Under the pieces are notes generated by a model. The model was not told where the DNA came from. It saw nothing but the letters and a program-made list of their open reading frames with translations, and did not search any database. Positions 25,737 to 32,875 of a stretch of DNA of 64,000 bases are shown here, piece by piece. Made by a program: the position numbers and the translations under genes. The number at the start of each line of letters is the position of its first letter. The first letter of the stretch is position 1. This DNA comes from Collinsella aerofaciens (lineage in GTDB: Bacteria > Actinomycetota > Coriobacteriia > Coriobacteriales > Coriobacteriaceae): contig NZ_JAQLEM010000010.1 in the NCBI RefSeq assembly GCF_028209885.1, positions 12,388 through 76,387 on the forward strand. Reading direction: 5' to 3'.

Positions 25737-25895
25737 TACAATCTCGTGCATGCGAACCGACGTGCCATCGGCTTTGATGCTGTTCGCGTGTCCCGTCCGG
25801 CTCTACGCTCCGGGCGTGCGACGTTGCGACGCGGTCGGCCTCGGTCCTTGCGTGCGGGTTCGCGAGTATGCAACTGTGTATGTAAGGAGCGACAT
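25737..25895 (+). promoter_or_regulatory. ilvE promoter region and leader
   Basis: TACAAT (25737-25742) is a good -10 with a weak -35 near 25714. A leader of about 150 nt follows, ending in TAAGGAGC before the start codon. I see no T-box specifier or antiterminator and no convincing branched-chain leader peptide. Confidence 0.4.
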
Positions 25896-26948
25896 ATGGC
25901 TGTCGAGAAGAAGGATATCGATTGGGGTAGCCTTGGCTTTGGCTACATGAAGACCGATTACAGCTACGAGGCTCATTGGAAGGATGGCGAGTGGGACGAG
26001 GGTGGCCTGACCACCGACCACACCCTGCATGTCTCCGAGTGCGGCGGCATCTTCCATTACTGCCAGGAGGTCTTTGAGGGCCTGAAGGCCTATACCGCCG
26101 AGGACGGCAGCATCGTCTGCTTCCGTCCCGACATGAACGCCGAGCGTATGTATAACTCTGCCCAGCGCCTCGAGATGCCCCCGTTCCCCAAGGACAAGTT
26201 TGTTGAGGCCGTCAAGCAGGTCGTTTCTGCCAACGCCGCCTGGGTTCCGCCTTTCGGCTCCGGTGCAACCCTGTACGTGCGTCCATTTATGATCGGCTCC
26301 GGTGACGTGATCGGCGTGGCTCCCGCTCCTGAGTACACGTTCCGTATTCTCGTGACCCCGGTCGGTCCGTACTTTAAGGGTGGCCTTAAGCCCGTCAAGC
26401 TGCGCGTTTCCGAGTACGACCGCGCCGCACCGCACGGCACCGGCAACATCAAGGCCGGCCTTAACTATGCCATGTCCCTCAAGCCCACGATGGAGGCCCA
26501 TCGCGGGGGCTATGCCGAGAACCTGTATCTCGACTCCGAGTCCCGCACCTATGTCGAGGAGACCGGCGGCGCGAACGTCCTGTTCGTGAAGGAGGACGGC
26601 ACCCTCGTCGTTCCGCAGTCGCACACCGACTCCATCCTGCCCTCCATCACCCGTCGCTCGCTCGTTCAGGTTGCCGAGGATCTGGGCATGACCGTCGACC
26701 AGCGTCCCGTCGAGTGGGCCGAGGTCAAGGCCGGCACCTTTGTCGAGTGCGGCCTGTGCGGCACCGCTGCCGTCATCTCTCCGGTTGGCGAAATCGACAA
26801 CAAGGTTTACGGCGCCGACGAGACCGTGACCTTCCCGGCTGGATACACCGAGATCGGCCCTGTGATGAAGAAGCTCCGCGAGACCCTGACCGGCATCCAG
26901 TCTGGTGCTGTCGAGGATAAGCACAACTGGGTTTACACCGTCGCGTAA
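25896..26948 (+). CDS. ilvE: Branched-chain amino-acid aminotransferase
   Basis: A 350-residue fold-type IV PLP enzyme that transaminates leucine, isoleucine and valine with 2-oxoglutarate. Length and motifs fit the long (BCAT2-like) class: FEGLKAY, RPFMIGSGDVIGV, the PLP lysine in GTGNIKAGLNYAMS near 190, and EETGGANVLFV. The ATG at 25896 has AAGGAG six bases upstream; the open frame extends back to 25746 without a site. It is monocistronic and preceded by a leader of about 150 nt. Confidence 0.95.
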   Translation: MAVEKKDIDWGSLGFGYMKTDYSYEAHWKDGEWDEGGLTTDHTLHVSECGGIFHYCQEVFEGLKAYTAEDGSIVCFRPDMNAERMYNSAQRLEMPPFPKDKFVEAVKQVVSANAAWVPPFGSGATLYVRPFMIGSGDVIGVAPAPEYTFRILVTPVGPYFKGGLKPVKLRVSEYDRAAPHGTGNIKAGLNYAMSLKPTMEAHRGGYAENLYLDSESRTYVEETGGANVLFVKEDGTLVVPQSHTDSILPSITRRSLVQVAEDLGMTVDQRPVEWAEVKAGTFVECGLCGTAAVISPVGEIDNKVYGADETVTFPAGYTEIGPVMKKLRETLTGIQSGAVEDKHNWVYTVA

Positions 26949-26970
26949 GCTGCCTTAGCTGTCCGGCCCG

Positions 26971-27081
26971 AGGGCGACCTTCCTTTCCGGTGCGTCCTCG
27001 GACATGAAAGAACCCCCGCTGCGCACTTCGTGCGGCGGGGGTTTTCGTCCTGCGGAGTGCGCCGGAAAGGAAGGTCGCCCT
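26971..27081. repeat. Nested hairpin: 20-bp outer stem around an inner terminator
   Basis: AGGGCGACCTTCCTTTCCGG (26971-26990) pairs without mismatch with 27062-27081, and the right arm runs into TTTTTT. Inside sits AACCCCCGC...GCGGGGGTTTT (27011-27045), itself a perfect terminator for ilvE. Confidence 0.85.
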
Positions 27082-27111
27082 TTTTTGCTTCGCGCCATGT
27101 GGGGGCGGTGG

Positions 27112-27318
27112 CGACGTGCATTTTTGCGAGTATTCTGCAATCGAAGGCCCCTGCATACCGGCCTCGGGCAAAAAATCGGGATTTCTCGATGTTTTCTACG
27201 GATGATGGGCGGGGTTATGGGCTGACAGCGTTTGATTTGCAGGGATATTCGCGGTCTTTGGCATTTATCGTGGCGCCCGAAGCTCTTGGTTATGTTGAAT
27301 GCTCCTAAAAATGCACGG
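27112..27318. repeat. Diverged copy of the tal-tex long inverted repeat
   Basis: The left arm contains GCGAGTATTCTGCAA, matching the arms at 50863-51069. The right arm, TTGAATGCTCC...AAAAATGCAC, pairs with it imperfectly. Confidence 0.5.
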
Positions 27319-27347
27319 CGCTTAGAGGGGGACCTTCGCGAAAAAGG

Positions 27348-27388
27348 AAACCGCCCCGTCGAAGTATGCATTCGACGGGGCGGTTTAT
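27348..27388 (-). terminator. lemA terminator
   Basis: AAACCGCCCCGTCGAA pairs exactly with TTCGACGGGGCGGTTT over a 7-nt loop. The reverse-strand continuation is rich in T. Confidence 0.8.
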
Positions 27389-27422
27389 GCATTTGGCCGA
27401 TTAAGGATGCGCTGCCAAACTA

Positions 27423-27974
27423 CTAGAACTTGACGGTCGGGGCCTGGCGGGCTGCTTCGGCGGCCTCGAAGCCCTGGCGCTCCTTAAACTGGAAGATGCC
27501 GGCAAAGATGACAGCCGGGAACGTTTGAATGGCGTTGTTGTAGCTGAGCACGCAGTCGTTGTAGCTCTGGCGTGCATAGCTAATCTTGTTCTCGGTATCC
27601 TCGAGCGATGCCTGCAGCTGCGTGAAGTTGGTGTTTGCCTTAAGATCGGGATAGGCCTCGGCCACAGCGAAGAGCTGGCGCAGTGCGCCGGTCAGCACGT
27701 TGTCGGCTTCCATCTTGGCCTCGGGCGTGGTGGCCTTGACGGCGGTGTTACGCGCGCTGATCACGGCGGAGAGCGTCTCCTGCTCGTGCTTGGCGTAGCC
27801 CTTGACGGTCTCGACCAGGTTGGGGATCAGGTCGTTACGGCGCTGCAGCTGCGTATCGATGTTCTGCCAGGCGTTATCGATGCGGTTACGCTTGGTGACC
27901 ATGTTGTTGTAGATGCCGGCGATGGCGCAGACAATCACAATGACAACAACGATGCCGATGATGACGGTAATCAT
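27423..27974 (-). CDS. lemA: LemA-family membrane-anchored protein
   Basis: A 183-residue protein with one N-terminal transmembrane helix (2-22) and a long helical LemA domain containing NRIDNAWQNIDTQLQRRNDLIPNL (spans about 31-54) and EAYPDLKANTNF. The role in bacteria is undefined; the gene is often near TPM-phosphatase or M48 protease genes, neither of which is here. Monocistronic with its own terminator, divergent from the TetR gene at 28174. Confidence 0.92.
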   Translation of the reverse strand: MITVIIGIVVVIVIVCAIAGIYNNMVTKRNRIDNAWQNIDTQLQRRNDLIPNLVETVKGYAKHEQETLSAVISARNTAVKATTPEAKMEADNVLTGALRQLFAVAEAYPDLKANTNFTQLQASLEDTENKISYARQSYNDCVLSYNNAIQTFPAVIFAGIFQFKERQGFEAAEAARQAPTVKF

Positions 27975-28173
27975 GATGTCTCCGTTTCGAATGGCCGCGG
28001 CGGCATGCGCCAGCTGCCGTTGGTATAACGCTACTAGTATACCCGCAACGTTTTACCGTGCCGAACTTTCCGGTAAGCGTTGTGTTTTCGGCGGGGTTGG
28101 CACCGGGGCAAAGCGCGCGAGGTACAGGTGTAAGATATGCGACAGATTGACGAGTGTTGTCTTTGCCCTGAGG

Positions 28174-28770
28174 ATGGCGATACCAGTGGACCTTCGCATC
28201 AAGAAAACCTACCGCGCCCTGTTCGATGCCTTTACCGAGCTTCTCGAGGAGCATCGTTTTGAGGACCTGACGGTTGCCATGCTGTGCGACCGCGCCATGA
28301 TTCGCCGCACGACGTTCTACAAGCACTTTCGCGACAAGAACGATTACTTTGCCTTTTATATCGATGAGCTCATGTCGGGCTTGCCGCAAAAACAGCCCGA
28401 TGAGGCCGGCGCAGTGTCTGCCGAGGACGTGCGCGCGCTTCGGCACGCGATTTTGGACGATGCCATGGATTTGATTCTGACGCACGAGCGGCTCATGGAT
28501 AACATTTTGGCAAGCAGCATGTCGGGCATGTTGACCAACGTTATTTGCGACCGCATTGCCCGCTCCATCCGCGAGCGTGTGATGAACGTGCTTGCCGAGG
28601 ACGCCCTGGCCCCCGTGTCACTCGAGATGACGTCTGAGTTTGTCGCCGGCGGTATTATTCGTCTTTTCACGATATGGTGGGAATCGGGCCACGATCTTGA
28701 GCGTCGACCTGAGATAGCCGACGTGGTCGATGCACTGTTTGAGCGGACCATGACACCGGTGCATCACTAG
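28174..28770 (+). CDS. TetR/AcrR-family regulator
   Basis: A 198-residue regulator. The N-terminal HTH has DLRIKKTYRALFDAFTELL, then LTVAMLCDRAMIRRTTFYKHF, typical of TetR proteins; the C-terminal domain is unclassified. The ATG at 28174 has only GAGG directly abutting it; a GTG at 28186, giving the common start MDLRIKKT, may be the true one. No transporter or enzyme gene is in the same operon; lemA is divergent. Target unknown. Confidence 0.85.
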   Translation: MAIPVDLRIKKTYRALFDAFTELLEEHRFEDLTVAMLCDRAMIRRTTFYKHFRDKNDYFAFYIDELMSGLPQKQPDEAGAVSAEDVRALRHAILDDAMDLILTHERLMDNILASSMSGMLTNVICDRIARSIRERVMNVLAEDALAPVSLEMTSEFVAGGIIRLFTIWWESGHDLERRPEIADVVDALFERTMTPVHH

Positions 28771-28773
28771 GAG

Positions 28774-28863
28774 TGGCGGAGAGAGGGGGATTCGAACCCC
28801 CGGAACGCTCTCGCGCTCAACGGTTTTCAAGACCGCCGCATTCAACCGCTCTGCCATCTCTCC
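28774..28863 (-). tRNA. tRNA-Ser (anticodon TGA), CCA encoded
   Basis: Read on the reverse strand the molecule begins GGAGAGATGGCAGAGCGG, has anticodon TGA in CTTGAAAA, a serine-type long variable arm (GCGCGAGAGCGT), the T-loop GGTTCGAATCC, and an acceptor stem TCTCTCC followed by G and an encoded CCA. TGA reads UCA/UCG codons. Confidence 0.97.
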
Positions 28864-28914
28864 GTGAGTCGTAATGATAGCATCGTTTTGAATTTGCAAC
28901 AGGGAAGGCGAACG

Positions 28915-30696
28915 ATGACGATCACCGAAATCGACGAGAAGTTCATGCGCGAGGCGCTGGCCGAGGCGCGCGCCGCCGCGGCAGTGGGCGAAGTCCCCAT
29001 TGGTGCCGTAGTGGTGCGCGACGGTGAGATCGTCGCGCGGGCGCACAATCGGCGCGAACTCGACCAGGACCCTTCGGCTCATGCCGAGTTTGCGGCCGTG
29101 TGCGCCGCTGCCCAGGCGCTTGGCCGCTGGCGCCTTTTCGACTGTACGGTCTATGTGACGTTGGAACCCTGCTGCATGTGCGCGGGCCTTATGGTCAACG
29201 CGCGCGTGGGGCGCTGCGTGTATGGCGCGAGTGATGCCAAGGCGGGCGCGCTGGGTTCGCTGTATGACCTGAATGCCGATTCGCGCCTGAATCATCGGTT
29301 TAACGTGACGGCTGGGGTCCTGGCGGATGAATGCCGCGAGCTGCTGAGTAGCTATTTTGGCGGTCTGCGCGGAGCGGGTGGCAGCGGCTATGGCTGCGGT
29401 CCGAACCTTGAGGCGCATGCCGCCCACGCCGCGGCGCTTGCAGGTGCCGGTGAGGATGCTGGCATGGCGGTTGACTTTGGTCCTGCGTGCCGCCGACCCC
29501 GCCGTGTGCTGCTGGCGATTGATTCCTTTAAGGGCAGCGTGTCGAGTGCGCAGGCGGAGGCGGCGGTTGCCGAGGGCATGCGCCGTGTGTGGTCCGATGC
29601 CGAGGTGTGTGCATTGCCGCTGGCAGATGGTGGCGAGGGAACGCTCGATGCCGTTGCCGCGTGCGGCGGTGAGATTGTGACCTGCGAGGTGGCAGGTCCC
29701 TTGGGCAAGCGCGCGTCTGCCCGGATGCTGGTTGATGTCGAGTGCGAGTCGGCTGTAATTGAGATGGCCGAGGCGGCCGGCATTGGGTATTCGCCTTGTA
29801 CGGAGTCGGCGGCGTTGGCGGCCACAACCTATGGCGTGGGCGAGCTCATGCTTCGCGCGGTTCGCATGGGCGCAAAGACACTCTATATTGGTCTGGGCGG
29901 CAGTGCCACCAACGACGGTGGCGCCGGCATGCTGCAGGCGCTGGGCGCGCGTGTGGTCGATGACCAGGGCTGCGATGTCGCCCCCGGTCTTGCCGGACTT
30001 GAGCGGGTGGCGAGCGTTGATTTGGCGCCAGCGCTTCGGGCTTTGGATGGCGCTCGTATTGTTGTGCTTTCGGATGTCGATAATCCGCTCGTAGGGCGTC
30101 GCGGCGCGCTTGCGGTGTTCGGCGGACAGAAGGGTCTGCCGGCGGATGATGCCGAGGCACTGAGCAGGTGCGACAGCTGGATGGTCGGCTACGGCCGCTT
30201 GCTCGATACAGCGATTTTCGAGGCGCGGGCCCAAGGGTTGCTGCGCGTGCCCGAGGGTGCACGGACATTTGGCTCGGTGCTCGGCGTGCCCGGTGCGGGC
30301 GCTGCCGGTGGCTTGGGCGCGGCGTTGCTGGCGCTCGGTGCGGAGCTGCGCTCGGGTGTGGAGACGGTGCTCGATCTCGTGGGGTTTGACGAGCGCGTGC
30401 GCGATGCCGACCTGGTCATAACGGGTGAGGGCAATATGGATGAGCAGTCCTCCGCCGGTAAGGCGCCGGTGGGTGTGGCCCGTCGTGCGAAGCGATATGG
30501 CAAGCCGGTGATTGCTGTCGTGGGCGGTCGCGCTGATAACCTGGATGCGGTGTATGGGCAAGGCATCGACCTTGTACTGCCGATTTGCCGCAAACCCATG
30601 GGCCTGGAACAGGCACTCGATCCGCAAGAAGCCACAACCAACCTCATCTGCGCCGGCGAAGCGGCCGCTCGATCCTACGACCTTGGCCGTATCTAA
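28915..30696 (+). CDS. Fusion of tRNA adenosine-34 deaminase (TadA) and glycerate kinase (GlxK/GarK type)
   Basis: One uninterrupted 593-residue frame. Residues 1-150 are TadA, which makes inosine-34 in tRNA-Arg: zinc ligands His56, Cys86 and Cys89, catalytic Glu58 in HAE, and the motif EPCCMCAG. Residues about 151-195 are an Ala/Gly-rich linker. Residues about 197-593 are a full-length glycerate kinase with AIDSFKGSVSS (201-211), PLADGGEGT, IGLGGSATNDGGAG and TGEGNMDEQS, which phosphorylates glycerate using ATP. The ATG at 28915 follows GGAAGG. Neither half looks damaged. The two activities share no pathway, so the fusion may only secure co-expression, or the protein may be processed. Confidence 0.9.
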   Translation: MTITEIDEKFMREALAEARAAAAVGEVPIGAVVVRDGEIVARAHNRRELDQDPSAHAEFAAVCAAAQALGRWRLFDCTVYVTLEPCCMCAGLMVNARVGRCVYGASDAKAGALGSLYDLNADSRLNHRFNVTAGVLADECRELLSSYFGGLRGAGGSGYGCGPNLEAHAAHAAALAGAGEDAGMAVDFGPACRRPRRVLLAIDSFKGSVSSAQAEAAVAEGMRRVWSDAEVCALPLADGGEGTLDAVAACGGEIVTCEVAGPLGKRASARMLVDVECESAVIEMAEAAGIGYSPCTESAALAATTYGVGELMLRAVRMGAKTLYIGLGGSATNDGGAGMLQALGARVVDDQGCDVAPGLAGLERVASVDLAPALRALDGARIVVLSDVDNPLVGRRGALAVFGGQKGLPADDAEALSRCDSWMVGYGRLLDTAIFEARAQGLLRVPEGARTFGSVLGVPGAGAAGGLGAALLALGAELRSGVETVLDLVGFDERVRDADLVITGEGNMDEQSSAGKAPVGVARRAKRYGKPVIAVVGGRADNLDAVYGQGIDLVLPICRKPMGLEQALDPQEATTNLICAGEAAARSYDLGRI

Positions 30697-30713
30697 AACC
30701 CATCCCCTCGATA

Positions 30714-30780
30714 AGTTGCGGTGAAATACGGAGCGTTTTTGCCTTTAAGGGGCCAATTCAGTCCGTATTCCACCGCAACT
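30714..30780. repeat. Palindromic repeat family E, copy 1
   Basis: AGTTGCGGTGAAATACGG pairs with CCGTATTCCACCGCAACT with one mismatch. The second copy is at 46419. Confidence 0.9.
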
Positions 30781-30828
30781 TCGAGAATGGCCATTCGAGG
30801 TTGGCCGCCTTGTGCCTTGGGTCGGACC

Positions 30829-30996
30829 GTTTGCCACGAAATGCGGCCATCTACTACGTTAAACCGGCCACCTTCGACCATCCCGGAATTTGCAAAAACA
30901 AAACCGCAGGTAGAAAGCTTGCCGATTTTCGAAAAAGCCGGCTATGGTTGACCCTTGCGGCCTAAACGTAGTAGATAGGTCCTTTCTGTGGTGCGG
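30829..30996. mobile_element. MITE-like element, copy 1
   Basis: Terminal inverted repeats ATCTACTACGTT (near 30849-30860) and AAACGTAGTAGATAGG (30964-30979), plus outer TTGCCACGAAATG and related flank, bracket an interior with AAACCGCAGGTAGA and CTTGCCGATTTTCG. The same interior and ends occur in reverse orientation at 53308-53478. It has no coding capacity. Confidence 0.8.
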
Positions 30997-31013
30997 CACC
31001 AAGCCGGTCATTT

Positions 31014-31091
31014 TGGGATGGGACTATTTTGACTACTCATTGGCTGCTCTGGCAATCGGGCTGCAAAAGTAGTCAAAAAAGCTCCGTCCCA
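31014..31091. repeat. Inverted repeat upstream of the SRP RNA gene
   Basis: TGGGATGGGACTATTTTGAC and GTAGTCAAAAAAGCTCCGTC form imperfect arms. The right arm overlaps GTCCCAAATTAGCTACC, which also occurs in the hairpin at 18349. Confidence 0.65.
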
Positions 31092-31102
31092 AATTAGCTA
31101 CC

Positions 31103-31131
31103 TTGCTCTGGCGGGCGGGAGCAGGTAAGAT
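31103..31131 (+). promoter_or_regulatory. SRP RNA promoter
   Basis: TTGCTC (31103-31108), 17 bp, then TAAGAT (31126-31131), placed just upstream of the RNA 5' end. Confidence 0.65.
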
Positions 31132-31138
31132 ATACCGA

Positions 31139-31257
31139 GCGCCTAGCGCGTTCGATGGGTTCGGATGACGACATGTTCCGAATCTGGTCAGGTCCGGAAG
31201 GAAGCAGCCATAAGGAGCCTCTGTCGGGCATCCGAATCCATCGAACGCACGGGCGCT
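31139..31257 (+). ncRNA. ffs: Bacterial small signal recognition particle RNA (4.5S type)
   Basis: The conserved Ffh-binding domain IV is present as TCAGGTCCGGAAGGAAGCAG (31188-31207). Flanking arms pair along their length: GCGTTCGATGGGTTCGGAT on the left with ATCCGAATCCATCGAACGC on the right. The terminal GGGCGC runs into TTTTT, giving intrinsic termination. The size of about 115 nt fits the small bacterial SRP RNA without an Alu domain. It directs Ffh to ribosomes making membrane and secreted proteins. Confidence 0.95.
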
Positions 31258-31384
31258 TTTTGGTGCCGCGACATGGCCCGGCCGGCGGCGAGGTATTTGG
31301 TGTCTCGCTGGTCCTCGGCTGCGCCTGCGGGATCGCTCGACTACCAAATACCTCGTCACCGGCCGGGCCCCGTCGTCCAAAAAT
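31258..31384. repeat. Long hairpin element after the SRP RNA gene
   Basis: Arms of about 27 bp, GGCCCGGCCGGCGGCGAGGT and onward versus ACCAAATACCTCGTCACCGG and onward, pair with few mismatches around a loop of about 40 nt. TTTTTGG and CCAAAAA mark the outer ends. Confidence 0.8.
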
Positions 31385-31511
31385 CACCCGTAAAGGCGCG
31401 TTTATCTAATTTAATCTATCCCTTAAGGAACGCGGCTTGCTGGTGTTGTCTGGGCATTGATGGCTGCGTGGTTCAAGAGACGGCGGCATTACCATTTGTT
31501 TTTTTCAAGTA

Positions 31512-31554
31512 AAGAGGTCCGTTTCCCTGGGTTGGGGAAACGGGCCTCTTTTTG
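31512..31554 (-). terminator. Terminator for the wall-anchored coiled-coil gene
   Basis: AAGAGGTCCGTTTCCC pairs with GGGAAACGGGCCTCTT with one mismatch, and has T-runs in both directions. Confidence 0.8.
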
Positions 31555-31596
31555 TCTCTTGGCTTGTGGATTGGCGGAGACAATAACCGCTGGCAG

Positions 31597-32664
31597 CTAT
31601 TTCGAGTTCTTGATGCGGCGTGTGGCTGTGGCGGTTATTCCGAGGCCTGCGGCGGCGACTGCTGCGAGTGCGATTGCGCTCGGCGCTGCATCGCCCGTGT
31701 TCGCGAGCTTGCCGGCGGTCGTATCTGCTTGCTTGCCGCTGCTCGAGTTCGCCTGCTTGGTGGAGCTTGGTAGGGCGTCTTTGCCGGTTGCAGGTGAGGC
31801 AACGGGCGGTGTCGCCTCGGCGGGTTGCGTTGAGGCGGAGGGAGGCGTCGTCTCGGTCGGTTTCGTTATCTCGGGCGAGGTGGCCTTGTCTGCCGCGGCT
31901 TTCGCCTCTTCGTATGCCTTGCAGGCGTCGTCATAGGCCGCTTGCGCTTTTTTCAAATTGTCGAGGAGCGCATCTCGCCAGGCTGTGAACCGGTCGATAT
32001 CGGCTTTATATTTCTCTACAGCACGTTCACAGTCATTAACTCGTCTTTCCTCTCTTCTGAGGCGGTACTGGAACTCGCGGAGCTCCGTTTCGCAATAGTT
32101 TACGTGCGTTTTTGCCGATATGATCTCACTGTGCAACTGCTTTATTTGCTGTTTAACAGTTTCGACAAACTCCTCGTAGCCGAGTGCTTCGAGTGTCTTA
32201 AGCATCTCATGTTTCTTCTCTAATTCTGCCTGGAGCTCGCTTACCCGGTTGATGGCCCCGTCGTATTTGGCTTGGGCAGCATCGATGTCCGCTTGCATGG
32301 TGGGAAGGAGTTCCCTCCCTTCGGCGGCTTGCGCCGCCATCTTTTCGCGGTACTCTTGAAAACGGGTAATGTCATCATTGAATCTCGCAATTTTCTCGGG
32401 ACTTGCGGCGTTTTTTGCGGCCTCGAGGTTTTTGAGCGCTTCCTGCATGGCTGCATACGCTTTTTCTTCTGCGGCGGCCGCGTCTTCTGTCTGCGGGGCG
32501 CCCGAATTGCCGTTGGCGGCGCTCGTCTGCGAAACGGCCGCACCGGTGGGGGCGCTGGTTTCTGCAGCGATCGCCGTTACGGGGGCGATTCCCGCGACAA
32601 GTGCCGCGGAAAGGGCGATGCCCACAGTTGCTCGTCTTGCTCTTCTTGCGAGAATGTCGTTCAT
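31597..32664 (-). CDS. Coiled-coil cell-wall protein with LANTG sorting signal
   Basis: A 355-residue exported protein. It has an N-terminal signal peptide (about 1-34, ending near AIAAET), a long alpha-helical, Glu/Lys/Ala-rich coiled-coil region (about 60-250), a Pro/Thr/Ser-rich wall-spanning segment (about 255-318), then LANTG (320-324), a hydrophobic helix and the tail RRIKNSK. That C-terminus is a sortase signal with Ala in place of Pro in LPXTG. A GAGGTG site precedes the ATG. It is probably a surface adhesin or structural wall protein; no ligand is evident. No sortase gene is in the window. Confidence 0.85.
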   Translation of the reverse strand: MNDILARRARRATVGIALSAALVAGIAPVTAIAAETSAPTGAAVSQTSAANGNSGAPQTEDAAAAEEKAYAAMQEALKNLEAAKNAASPEKIARFNDDITRFQEYREKMAAQAAEGRELLPTMQADIDAAQAKYDGAINRVSELQAELEKKHEMLKTLEALGYEEFVETVKQQIKQLHSEIISAKTHVNYCETELREFQYRLRREERRVNDCERAVEKYKADIDRFTAWRDALLDNLKKAQAAYDDACKAYEEAKAAADKATSPEITKPTETTPPSASTQPAEATPPVASPATGKDALPSSTKQANSSSGKQADTTAGKLANTGDAAPSAIALAAVAAAGLGITATATRRIKNSK

Positions 32665-32875
32665 CTCGGCACCTCATTTCAAGGGTCGGCGACTAACTTG
32701 GTAGCACTAATGCAAGTATGCCAAGTGGTCGACCCGACACTGGCTGGGTGCGCGCCTCTCCGCTTCTTTGGAAACCGAATCCCATTAGAAATGACGAGTT
32801 GTTTACGCTTCTTTTGGGCTCACCGTACTATCATGATTCGGATTGAGTGTGAATGATGATAGGGAGCGCCTATAC

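Larger units (their letters stand above)
26949..27422. other. Gap between ilvE and lemA filled with hairpins
   Basis: About 470 bp without a convincing gene. It holds a nested hairpin (26971-27081), a diverged long inverted repeat (27112-27318), and the lemA terminator (27348-27388). Confidence 0.7.
30697..31139. other. Gap of three successive hairpin elements before the SRP RNA gene
   Basis: About 440 bp without a gene. It holds a family E hairpin (30714), a MITE-like element (30829) and a third inverted repeat (31014), which abuts the SRP RNA promoter. Confidence 0.75.

Noticed and set aside
25743..25895. T-box or leader-peptide attenuator before ilvE
   Set aside because: No T-box motif or terminator/antiterminator pair, and the open frame in the leader is not enriched in Ile, Leu or Val codons.
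25750..25950. Small gene overlapping the ilvE start
   Set aside because: The frame has no ribosome-binding site, is Arg/Val-rich like chance GC-rich frames, and overlaps the well-supported ilvE start.
30585..30965. Possible gene over the end of the glycerate kinase and the hairpin region
   Set aside because: It crosses a family E hairpin and a MITE-like element and has no start signal; composition does not resemble neighbours.
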